Shown here: piece after piece, positions 22,081-32,579 of the stretch
Layout of the letters: each line of letters opens with the position of its first letter
Numbering within the stretch: the stretch's first letter is position 1
Assembly: GCA_030998015.1 (NCBI GenBank)
Contig: JARWMV010000243.1
Span: forward strand, 1 to 64,000
Source of the DNA: Ceratorhiza oryzae-sativae
Lineage: Eukaryota > Basidiomycota > Agaricomycetes > Cantharellales > Ceratobasidiaceae
DNA length: 64,000 nt
Direction of reading: 5' to 3'
Program-made: the position numbers and the translations under genes
The notes under the pieces: generated by a model
The model's input: the letters and a program-made list of their open reading frames with translations, nothing else
Databases searched by the model: none
What the model was told of the DNA's origin: nothing

Positions 22081-22869
22081 ACGACAGTGGAAGAGTGCTA
22101 GTAGAATGCTGCTGACAAGTGGAGGGTCAGCTGTTATGGATATGCTACCAAGATACAAGACACAAGATGGAAGGCAGGACAGGCAAGGTGGGAAGGGTGA
22201 ACAAGTAGGCAAGAGTTGAGAAGCAAGGGACACAAGGCAGGCAATGGGCAACAGGCAAGGGGCAGTGGGGGCAGCACTGTAATTAACTAGACAATTGGAT
22301 GTGTATAGGCATGTATGCAGCAAAATGAAAGAACAATGCTGGTAGGCTCACCAGTAAACCAACCAGTCAGTTCTTGGACAGTTGATTGGCCAGCTAGCAG
22401 CTTAGCCAGTTGGCAGATGGCTTGGGTGGATGGCATAAGGATGTGATGCCAGAATGCCAGAATATAAGCATCACATCCTTAGGACAGCAGGCAGGCAGTG
22501 TGGTGGCAGAGGGTGGGAGAGATGTAGAAGTTAGCTAATTTGCAACCCAGGATATAGACACCACATTTATCATAACACAATCAATCATCTGGATTGTTTA
22601 TTTGTTTGCAACAAACCCTGCACCAGGGTACATGCCACACTTATCCCTCAAAGTCCCTTTACAAATATGGACCAATAGCCCACAGGGGTCTTGGCTGCAA
22701 ATATGTCAAAAAATCACACTAAAACAAACCACCTCTCCTACTTCACATCTGAAGGTCTCAAAATTGCAGGTGCCCATCATTGAACAACAAGGTCTACCAC
22801 ACACCTGTGTGGAAGCACTGAAGAGAATAGCTCAAAAGTGAAAATTTAGTAACTCAGCAAGTGTCTTAG
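22081..22869. other. Region upstream of the hAT remnant
   Basis: Purine/GGCA-rich low-complexity stretches (about 22120-22280), then AT-rich sequence. No gene recognised. It may be the 5' part of the hAT element, but I could not identify its TIR. Confidence 0.4.
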
Positions 22870-25800
22870 GATGATATTAGGGATCAGCATGGTAGACAAA
22901 GATCTGGTAGTTCATGGTGGCTCTGTGCAGTGCCAAAGTGGTATGGTGCTGGAATATTCCAGAGGCCATTTGAAATTCACCATACTGTACTGTGAACCGT
23001 GTGGTTATACCAGGCCAAGCTGCAGTGCTGACTCATATAAGCACTGGTGCACATTATTTGTGGATAGCTAAAACCTGAGGGCAAGCATGTTGGCCTTGAG
23101 TTCAGTAAGTGAATCTACAGAATTCTGGGACATTTGTACAGCTGCATTGCCCTCTCTCAGTGTATATAAGGTGTGTAATTGCAGATGGAATCAGCTCCTA
23201 ACTACCCCTATTACTTGCATGATTGAGCTTTCAATGCCAACTGTCCTCTCAAAACCTGTCATACCTCCTGGAGAATGGCTGTCCTCTAAGAAGCATAGAG
23301 GCTTGAACTCCCTGTCTGATTTGGCTGCTTGGAACTATTCTGACCAAGAAATAATAGGTATGTATGCAAACAACCTTGATGTCATTAGCACTGCAGCTTT
23401 ACTCATGGCTTTATGTGTTGTAGAAGCAGCAGAGGAGACCTGGAGATCTGTAGCTTACAGTCACTACAGAGTTGAACTGTGCTGCATATATAACAATCAA
23501 GTTGATCTGCTGGTGCCTCAGCAAATGTGGTTCAGGTTTATGTGTAAATACAACAACCCCAACCATAAGCCTCACTATCAGGCTCAGACTAGGACAGGTG
23601 ATGGTACTACACCACTGCATGAGGGCCTTGAAAAGTGCAATTCAAAATGCTTGGCTACATCAACAACCAACTTGAGTTTATCCAAGACCTCTCCCTTGCC
23701 ATATTCCAAGGCAAAGCATAGAGCAATACTTGCACTATGGAGCACAAGCTCCCACCATTCATTTGAGTCACTCACCAACAAGTTTCACTGCATGGAAGTT
23801 GACTACTTGCACCCAGGAACCACCTTACCTTCATTGTCTACCTTGTCTCAAGATGTCCAGCTTGTGCATGCCAGTTATGCCCCACATATTCAAACATATT
23901 TTCAGGTATGAATTTCATCCTCCATGCAGCTATTAGCTTATTTACCAATATTGTTGATAGAGCATACAGTCTGCAGTTCATCTAGCAATTGACAGATGGA
24001 CAAACCCTATTTTGGAGTCTTACCTGGGTGTGGTAGTTGTCTGGTTTGATGAAATGAAGATGCATTGATGCATCCTTGAGTTTATCAGGTAACTGCTCAT
24101 AAGATGTGTGCATATATGGATTCAAATGACTTACTCACTGTTGTTAGGTTAACATCTGCTCATACTGGTGAATACCTAGCCACTGAGCTTGCTTCATGCC
24201 TTTGTCAATATGGACTCAAGGGCAAGGTATGTAAGTAACTATGTAGTGACAATGGATCAGCATATTAACAACAATCAGATTCTTGCAGCAGCACTTGACA
24301 ATGCCAGCAATAACCTCACCATGGTCCACTATCTTGAAAATAAGATCAAGGGATTCTTGGGGGAGCAATCATATGTGCAGTGCCTTGTGCATATAATCAA
24401 TCTGATGGTCAAGGTAAGCCATACTGTATAGTTAATACATTCAAAAACAATATATATTGATTTCTAACTTCTTCAGGCATTCATGCTCCAGTTTTCACAG
24501 CCATCTAAGCAGACAAAACAGGTACTCAATTGCAACAAGATGGAAGGGCCACCTAAATTGCCCATGTGACCAATACAAGAGTTTTTACAGTTACAACAGA
24601 CTGAGATTGGTACCAAGAATGAAGAACTAGATTTGCCAACCTCAGTGGAAGTTGACAAGTCAGAATTTGAACATGATACTCTAGTAGCCCAGGAAAGTGT
24701 AGTAAAGGCAATTGAGCAATTGTATGCTTGCTATGGGATTGCTCCAACCAAACCACAGCTGCAGAGTGCACAGGATATCATGCCAAAGGCAGGTTTTTTG
24801 GTTGTCACCTTGAGTCCATAAATGACTTCCATGATAGGTTGCTGGTCTAGCTCACCATGTCGATGAGTCAACATCACTCACAATCAGCTTCCATGAAGTG
24901 ATCTTGCTTTTCCCAGCACTCAAGGAATCAGGACAAAAATCACTCTCCTGATGTGTACTGACATGGTGGAGCTCTGATCAACATGCATTGGATGACCATA
25001 TTCACCTTCAACAGCCAGTTCAGTGGCTTACTGCCCAGCCTGACTTGAAGCTCCAGCGATTTTGCTTGAAGGAAGAGCAGTGGCTGCTTGCCAACAAGTT
25101 AAATGAAGCACTTGAGGTGAGTGTTGCTCCTATAGTTTGCATGTATCACTTTAATGCATACATACAGGTTTTCAAGGTTCCAACCCTACATTTCTCTGCA
25201 GGAAGTGTCCCACTAGTCCATGAAACACTCCCAAAACTGGTGGAGCTGAAAGAAACTCTTGAGATGACAAGAGATAGCTCTGATATCAGTCCTGTAACTC
25301 AAGTTGGTGCCCAGGCAGCACTGAATGTCTATGATAAGTACATGGATAACATGAGTATATGCAAAGTCTATTTCATTTTGCTTGGTGAGTTAACATTACT
25401 TTGTGTACTATATGCACTGGTTTAAACTGTTTTTTTTTTGTTTCAGTCATGTGTCCAGACATTAAAATGAACTGGCTCTGCAAGCATTACACAAGCCAAT
25501 CTGTGGAAAGGATTTGTCAGATGGTGTGCACTTGATTTCACATTGTCAATTTGTCAGCAGACTCCAAGCCTGTAGTCTCTGACAAACCTGCTGGCAAGGT
25601 ATTTATAAATATATCAATACCACTCAACATCCATTCTTCATCCTAACATCTGCTCTGTAGGCTACAAACTGCTGGATTCAGCCATCAACTACATCAAATC
25701 ATGCTCATAAGGACTTGATCAAAGCCTACCTTGAAGATGAGGTTATTTCGTTGGCAGGCTATGGTGGATTATTGCCTTATTGGTCTAGCATGCTTGAAAC

Positions 25801-26076
25801 GATGCTGTGCTTAGCTTGGTTTGCACTCAATTACCTCACAGCCCCAGGTAAGTTGATTTGGCAAACAAGTCCTATGCATATATCTTACAATTCTACCAAG
25901 CAACTTCAGTAGACATTGAGCATGCCTTTTCTGCTGGTTGTTTGACTGTTAATCACCTACAGCATAATATGTCCATGCAAGCATTTGAGGCCAAGATGGC
26001 TCTTGGATCCTGGTACAGCACTCCACTACTGCCAGAGATTGACCAGATTGCATCTATCATCTTGGAAGCAATGTAA
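22870..26076 (+). pseudogene. hAT-superfamily transposase remnant
   Basis: Fragments in all three plus frames, in hAT order. The 23087-23911 frame has AKHRAILALW and YLHPGTTLPSLSTLSQDVQ. Near 23985-24080 is a broken TDGW-like segment followed by YLGVVV. The 24189-24431 frame has ALDNASNNLTMVHYLE and QCLVHIINLMVK, typical of the hAT RNase H-like core. 25858-26076 has the C-terminal dimerisation motif VDIEHAFSAGCLTVNHLQHN and LGSWYSTPLLPEID. Stops, frame changes and possible introns break it, and CpG is depleted. It lies between the two inverted DDE transposons. Element ends and an 8-bp duplication were not found. Confidence 0.8.
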
Positions 26077-26245
26077 CACTACATTTAATTGATTCATGAT
26101 TCTATGTCTTAAATATAACTATATGACTCATATTCACAGACCACCACAGGGCACTGCAAAGGCACCAACTGGAACTGTTTACCATGCAGTAAATTTGCAA
26201 TTATACTGGAGTCTACTGGAACTTATGTAACTACTGTGGTAAATA

Positions 26246-26529
26246 AAGTAGACAACAAGCAAAGTCATCCAACGCCAGTCAGGGTGAGAATCAAGGGTTT
26301 TGTTGTGGGTTATTTGGCAACAAACATGCATGTCACTCCTGAACAGCGTCGAATATCGAACAACAGCTTGCAACATTTTGTAGATAATTTGTAAAAGAAT
26401 TGTATTATCATACAGTAGCTACTGTATCTAGCACATCTAGAGGCAAGTTTCCAAAATATGGCTTTGAGGGGGTGACAGCTGCTTGACAGACAGCAGTGGG
26501 ACCAACCAGCCACAGGTACCTGGGGTCCT
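26246..26529. repeat. Left TIR of transposon copy B
   Basis: 284 bp, inverse of 30596-30879, with several CpG to TpG/CpA changes. Confidence 0.87.
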
Positions 26530-26869
26530 GATCACAATGGCATGGGCTGGTGAGTTGTCAGAAGACAAATTTGTTGAATATGGCACTTGGTCTGAGATGC
26601 CACAATTGAGACACCTGGCATATACTGCATATATCAGCACATACTTCCATATCTTCACACACTTGTCCTATGTTTCCCTGTATATTGCCTAGGGGTCCCT
26701 TGTGACTTTAATTCCACATGGTCTCACTGGTTTGACTTCTTAGAGGGGGACTCTGTACTTAGCATATACAGTGACAATACTAACAATTTATCTATTATCC
26801 ATACCCCCCTCTTTTCCAGTCTCTTGTAATCTGTGTGCAAGGCCAAGCGCATTTGTTTGAAATGCCATG

Positions 26870-28440
26870 AAAGATTCTGCACTTCAACAGACACAGAACT
26901 TCATGCCAAAATAGGTTAATAGCAGGGCATCATTATCAGTTGATTTTGATTATGCTAATATCAAACAGGGAGTGCAAAAGCAAGCAGAACAAGAGCTAAA
27001 CTCTGACTTAGGAGAGGATGTCTCAGTTGCTTCATCAAGCAAACTCACATTGGACAACAAGGCACCAATCGAACATACACAAATGCAATTGAACCAGGCT
27101 GTAGAATCTCTAAAAGACCTTGCACTTGATGCACCACTAGAACACAATATTGTGCTAGAGGACCTGCCCAATGATGAGGAAGACCTAATAGATAACTGGA
27201 ACCCCCCAAGCCTTGTAGAGCCAGAGGGGGATGAGACATCAGCCCTTCCTCCTGTAGACACCCAAGAGTTTCAGGATGATGATAATCCAGCTAATTCTAG
27301 TGAGTTTATTGTCCTCTTTATCAATATAAACTTGAATTGACTCACTGCTGTATAGGAGAACAAAAAAATCAGAAACCAATTCCCCAGAACAAAGCTAAAG
27401 TAATGGTTAGCGTGCTCAACAAAATAATTGAGTTGTTGTTACATGGGCACAGAACACAGTGTGTATCTACACTTGGCAATGTAGTGCTTAGACAACTATG
27501 GTTCATGACTGGGACACTGAATCTAATCACCCTAAAGGGGATGAAATTGATCGATGCCTCTCAAATGGCAGTGGCTGTATTTGGCCAAGGGGATTGGGCA
27601 GCACAACAAGTTTGTTCGTGGATTTGGGCATACCAAAAAGATTCCAAACTTCCAACAAATGTATACAGCACCTGGGGCAAGTCTGTCATAGAAGACAAAG
27701 ATCTATCAGCAGCAATACAGTATTGGCTTAGAGACTGAGGAAAATACATACAAGCTTCTGATATTATCAACTTTTTTGGAACAGATGGGGCAGTGAGATT
27801 CTCATGCCTTATTGATGGGCCTCTGTCACTGTGCACTGCCCAGCAGTGGATGCACCAAATGGGATATACCTGGATGAAAGAGTGTTGTGGTCAGTTTGCT
27901 GATGGACATGAACAGGATGATGTGAAAGACTATTGATCAAATTACTATGTTCCTGAGTGGATCAAGCTCAAGCAGCAAATGCAAAGCTGGGACTCTGAAG
28001 GTAATGAAATACCTCCAAAGCTTGCTGAGGGGGAGCAAGTTGTTGTGGTATGGTTTCATGATGAGTCAATGTTTTATGCACACAATCAGCAACTTACACA
28101 ATGGGTTCATGAGAGTGAAACAGCCAGAATATACAAAAAAGGGGAGGGTGTGTTGTTAATGGTAGCTGATTTTGTTTCTGCCAATTATGGCTGGCTGTGA
28201 TTGAGACTGGAGTCTCCCAGTGCTGCTCCAACAGCATCACCTGGAACTGGAACAGAACAAGGAAGTTCTAAGTACATACTATCTATCCAGTCAAGCAATG
28301 TTATCTCACAATGAGTAGTGACACAAGGGTTATATTTTGAGTGGGGAAACAGCACAATGGTTGGTTTGGGACAACCAATGTTGTTGATCAACTGTCGTGT
28401 GCAATGTCAATTGTAAAGGAACAGTACCCGTACAAAGACC
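26870..28440 (+). pseudogene. Transposase of copy B, 5' part
   Basis: The acidic N-terminal exon (frame 26972-27340 and upstream) is interrupted by an early stop shortly after NFMPK. The GTGAGT/TATAG intron at about 27300-27354 is conserved with copy A. The second exon (27337-27738 frame) carries MAVAVFGQGDWAAQQ and ends at a stop after YWLRD, where copy A reads on. Farther on, WFHDESMFYAHNQQL retains the first catalytic Asp. More stops occur near 27936 and 28198. The segment ends at the LTR-2 insertion (28445). Confidence 0.8.
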
Positions 28441-28445
28441 ATGTC

Positions 28446-29748
28446 TGTTACGGGTCAGGGTACACTTGAATATCTAGAGCTTAAGCAAATGTAGATATGT
28501 TAGTATACACTAATCGTACTCAATACTTCTTAGACTAGAGTAAGAAGGCTCAAAGTAGTTGCAATGCAATCAAGTAACACTCAAGGTAGTCTTAATCTTT
28601 CACAGTGTAAACTGACTAATTTATAGGTATAAAGAGCAAGACTACTATGGTCAGGTTCCCTTATATATCTTAAATGTAGTTCAGCCCTAGTCGCTTGGAC
28701 TAACTGATACTAATCTTAATACTAGGCTTAAGCGATAGCTTATAGGATAGATGGTGGGCTGCCTAATGCATGTACTTCCTTAGCTACAGGTACTTAGATT
28801 TCCTCTAATAGCTGGTACTTAATGTCATGCTCAATCAGGCAATATTGTATCCTTATATATCTCTGTATATAAGATACAATGACTCAGACAGTATATAACT
28901 AATATGGTACTTTATTCCTCAGTACTAGTTATATAAGAAATCACACACAGACAAGAGAAATGAGAAAAGAAACCAATAGCCAGTCTGGGTTGAGTAGTGA
29001 AGGGAAGGTGGTCTGGAAGGGCCTCAGAGGAGGTCCTTTTATACCCTGAGGAGGGCATTCCAGAGCCAAATAGATACATGCATGCCAGTGCCATCATCAA
29101 AAGAGGGTACTGCTATACTTGGGGTACACCCTAGCCCAGTATAGGATAAAAGAGTAAAGACAGGGTGTGGATTGAAGGCATTGATGCATCTGAGACCTGC
29201 TATTGGCTTGTAGATCATATTATCATAGTATATACATGTAATGAGCGGAGGCTACATCTCAGTGAGTCATAAAGTGAGTCAGAGAAGCTTCTGGATCAAT
29301 TTGGGAAGCTCTCCTGACTCACAGGAGTCATTAGATCTTGATTGATGGTCCAGTAAGATTCTAATGATCTTCGGGCCATTCCGGCGCGAGGATCCGGTGG
29401 ATCGCGACGATCTTCGGGCAGCAGATACCGCCGAAGATTAGCTATCGATAGAGCACAAGATCGCTTTGATAGCATAAGCGGTTGCCGAGATATGAGCGAT
29501 GCGATGTTGTAATCAATATCTCCTGATAAGAGGAAATATCGCAACCTCTGTATCTCTCTGAGTTCTTAAGATAAAATCACGATAAAATATGCGTTGGAAA
29601 GAGGAGATTTTGTACTATTTAATGGAACACAAATAGTACAATTTCAGATGCATACAAATTCATTTAATTTCAAGAAAAATTACAGAGGCATCGCTTGAGG
29701 TTGGCAGAGCAGACTAAAATAATAGAAATATGTTAGTGATCCATAACA
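28446..29748. repeat. LTR-2 copy 3 (solo LTR with target duplication)
   Basis: 1,303 bp from TGTTACGGGTCAGGG to GATCCATAACA, flanked by ATGTC on both sides (28441-28445 and 29749-29753). Copy A of the host transposon (near 17985, minus strand) shows the empty site with one ATGTC. Insertion plus LTR-LTR recombination is therefore directly supported. The internal region and retrotransposon family are unknown. Confidence 0.95.
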
Positions 29749-30509
29749 ATGTCTTTGTCTTTGACAACACAACTATCCATACAAAGCTACCTGAAAGTGC
29801 CCCAAACATCAACAGAATGACACTTGGTCTGTCTCAAAAGGTTCAGGGAGAAGAGATAGGGCCACTAGGAGACAAAATTAAGATTGACTACACACCTGCA
29901 ATCCTGCCAGACAGAACGGTCCAGCAGCTTTATTACCCCATGAATCATCCAATTACAAAGCTTCAAGGTGCATTTAAGGGCATGGCATCAATCTTAGAGG
30001 AGAGGGGGGTTCCTAATGCTTGAAAACTCAAGCTTGTATGCACATTGACAAATGCAAACAAGCAAGGGTGTCTGCCCAACTTGACCAGCTGTTGTGCCTG
30101 TTGTACAATGATGAACCAGCCAGATGTCCTTGCACAAAAATCAATCCTTCAGATGCAAGCCACAGCCGAAGGGTTTTTGGTTATTTACCTGCCAAAATAT
30201 CACTGCAAACTCAACCCAATTGAACAATGCTGGGGCGCTGCAAAGCACGTGTACCGAGACTTGCCCTCATCAAGCTCAGAGGCCAATCTCAGACAAAATA
30301 TGCTCAGGGCACTGGATTCAGTCAAGTTGGAATCGATCCGAAGGTATGTTTTATCACAGTCCGCCCAATTCGTATCTAAACACGCCCAAAATTTGCTGCT
30401 CGCTCTCAGCAATTTGTTCACACATATGGTCATGGCCTCTTGGGTAGCCAAGCCGCCTGGGCAGCAAAGAAATACCGTGGCCATAGAATCATACCAGATG
30501 CATTATTAG
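29749..30509 (+). pseudogene. Transposase of copy B, 3' part
   Basis: Continues the DDE core after the LTR: VFVFDNTTIHTKLPE carries the second catalytic Asp, and LNPIEQCWGAAKHVY carries the catalytic Glu, both lost in copy A. A stop occurs after VPNA (about 30022), where copy A has an Arg codon. The last 150 residues (LPSSSSEANLRQNML to IESYQMHY) match copy A closely. All three catalytic acids survive in copy B, but stops and the LTR prevent expression as one protein. Confidence 0.82.
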
Positions 30510-30595
30510 GGGACCTGGATGACTCGTATTGAGTCTATCTCCTCCCTGCCTTGCAGAGCCACTCCGGTTGCACTAGACATGCCTCATCCCAGTTA

Positions 30596-30879
30596 AGGAC
30601 CCCGGGTACCTGCGGCTGGTCGGTCCCGCCGCTGTCTGTCAAGCAGCTGTCGCCCCCTCAAGGTTGTATTTTGGAAACTCGCCTCTAGATGTGCTAGATA
30701 CAGTAGCTACTGTATGATAATACAATTCTTTTACAAATTATCTACAAAATGTTGCGAGCCGTTTTTCGATATTCGACGCCGTTCGGGAGTTACATGCGTG
30801 TTTGTCACCGAATAACCCACAACAAAACCCTTGATTCTCACCCTGACTGGCGTTGGATGACTTCGCTTGTCGTCTACTT
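30596..30879. repeat. Right TIR of transposon copy B
   Basis: 284 bp, inverse of 26246-26529 and close to 16857-17140. It keeps CpG-rich motifs such as TGTCGCCCCC and ATTCGACGCCG. Confidence 0.88.
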
Positions 30880-30881
30880 TA

Positions 30882-31282
30882 CCACGAAGGCTACCGGACC
30901 TACCATGCTGATCCCTAGATGATATGAACTGGCCCGAACTCGTCTTCTAAGCCAAACTGTTTACAAACAAACCAAGTAATAGCTCAAGCCACCTGGTTAC
31001 AACGTGCTCACTGTCATCCAAAAATACACCGCCCAGGAGCAGAAATATATCGCTGCTTGACGTACTGATGACTCCAATAAGGATAGTCATGATCCATCAT
31101 TTACAACCCACCAATCACCGTCCAGGATGAGGGCATTGGGCGAGTCGAGTCACGCAGTGCCGAACGCGTTGACGTAACACGCGACGCGTTCATCCAGGCA
31201 CCGGCCGTATCATGTTCGGGGAGGGGGTGCCTTCAAATACCGAGACGTGTTTCCTTGCTCTCTCCAAGCTGCCACCACCATC
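30882..31282. promoter_or_regulatory. Upstream region of the DUF3224-like gene
   Basis: 400 bp between the transposon and the next ATG. CAAATACC and pyrimidine-rich CTTGCTCTCTCC just before the ATG resemble a basidiomycete core promoter, but no defined motif was established. Confidence 0.35.
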
Positions 31283-31888
31283 ATGTCTTCCAAGTGTAAG
31301 CCTTAAATACATCGATTTCGTTCGCGATGTCGTTGACGCTTTCTCCTAGCCATCAAAGCTGGTTACCTTACGACGTCGTGGGACGAGAAAACGGTCTCGG
31401 CAGAGGATGCTCCCATTAAGATCACGCGTGTTCGAAGTGAACGCAAATTTACTGGCGCGATGGAAGGGACTGGTGAGTGCCGAGCCAAACCAAGCGCCAT
31501 CCAGCTGACGCGCTTGTCTTGCAGGCGTCGCGGAATACGTCCTGGTCTACCATCCGGATAGCAAAAGCCCCTCGGGACCACACGCCGGCAAGCCAACCTC
31601 GACCTACATTGGTGAGGAAACGGAGAGAGGGTCGGGCACAGAACTCTGCTAACTTCAAGTCCAGGAACTTGCCATTTCAAGGGTTCTATCGACTGCAGCC
31701 CCGAAGGCGAGGTCGTGTTCATCGCCACTAATGGCTCGTTTGTTATTACCGCCGAGGCCGATTGGGTCGTAGATGAAAAGAGCGCCATTGGAGGCTTGAA
31801 GGGTTTGAAAGGCAAGGGAGGCTACAAGCATGCAGCTGATGCGTCTTGGACGGACCCAACTTCCGTGTGGCTGGATTACACGCTATGA
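31283..31888 (+). CDS. Small DUF3224-like protein
   Basis: Four exons (31283-31295, 31350-31472, 31525-31611, 31665-31888) joined by three GT-AG introns of 51-54 bp give an in-phase frame of 148 residues. The protein begins MSSKSIKAGYLTTSWDEK. Landmarks are KITRVRSERKFTGAMEGTG, VAEYVLVYHP, GTCHFKGSIDC and GSFVITAEADW. The W-D-E opening, the KFTGAMEG turn and the later strand pattern resemble DUF3224 proteins: small single-domain beta-barrel-like proteins of about 130-150 residues and unknown function. No signal peptide. The very short first exon is supported by phase only. It converges tail-to-tail on the phosphatase gene. Confidence 0.7.
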
Positions 31889-32579
31889 TCACCCGAATGT
31901 AGTTGAATCGTTAGTTAAGCAATTTAAAGCGATCAAACGAGCAGTGTCTGTTGGGAGCTCACAATCTACAAGCACACAAGAAAGGCTCTTTTAAAGGAGC
32001 GTCATCGAAAAATTGAGCGCTCGAAACGCCAAGAAAAAGACCACACTACCCCGACAACCACCAAACCGATATCCTCAATGCTCGAGACGGACACCGGGTC
32101 CCAGGACCGCCGCACTAAGGACGGAGGGTGACGCAACGCTCAGGTGGGAATAGGCTCGGGTTCTCATCACCGCTGCAGCCAGAGGCCAGAGCCCGATGGC
32201 CAGCTGACAAGCGATAGTCCAGGCGTCTTTCCCAGGCGCGCGCGTGTCCCGAGACATCACGGATGCGATTGTCCACGCCCACGCCCACTCCAGTCACGAA
32301 AGTGGTCGAAAGCTCGGTCCGGCCGGAACCGAATCGGGGGGAGCACGAAAGACCGAGCGGAGTGGTACATGGCGCCGAGGCAGGCGACGTGCGCGCTCTC
32401 CTCCCGTCGGATTCTCCGAGCTGATGCGCGTCGTCTTGGTCGGTGGAATGGGTCCATTGGATCACGTGCTCGAATTTAAGCAGACGCGCAAACATGTCCA
32501 AGCAGCCATTAGCGCCCTCGTTCGACACAACCACACATCCAGCCTAAACAAAAGACATCGCATCCATCTAACATGCCAT
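31889..32579. other. Convergent intergenic region
   Basis: 690 bp between the 3' ends of the DUF3224-like gene and the phosphatase gene. Locally GC-rich (about 32090-32460), with overlapping spurious frames on both strands. No gene or repeat recognised. Confidence 0.4.

Larger units (their letters stand above)
26244..30881 (+). mobile_element. DDE DNA transposon, copy B, split by an LTR
   Basis: 26246-30879 with 284-bp TIRs (26246-26529 and 30596-30879) and TA on both sides (26244-26245, 30880-30881). Inverted relative to copy A. It is split by LTR-2 copy 3 (28446-29748), which made a 5-bp ATGTC duplication. Removing 1,308 bp leaves 3,326 bp, against 3,330 bp in copy A. CpG is well preserved in the right TIR. 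Confidence 0.9.

Noticed and set aside
22009..22323. 104-codon Leu/Cys/Pro-rich frame (minus)
   Set aside because: It comes from a low-complexity GGCA/GGCAAG stretch next to LTR-2 and has no domain.
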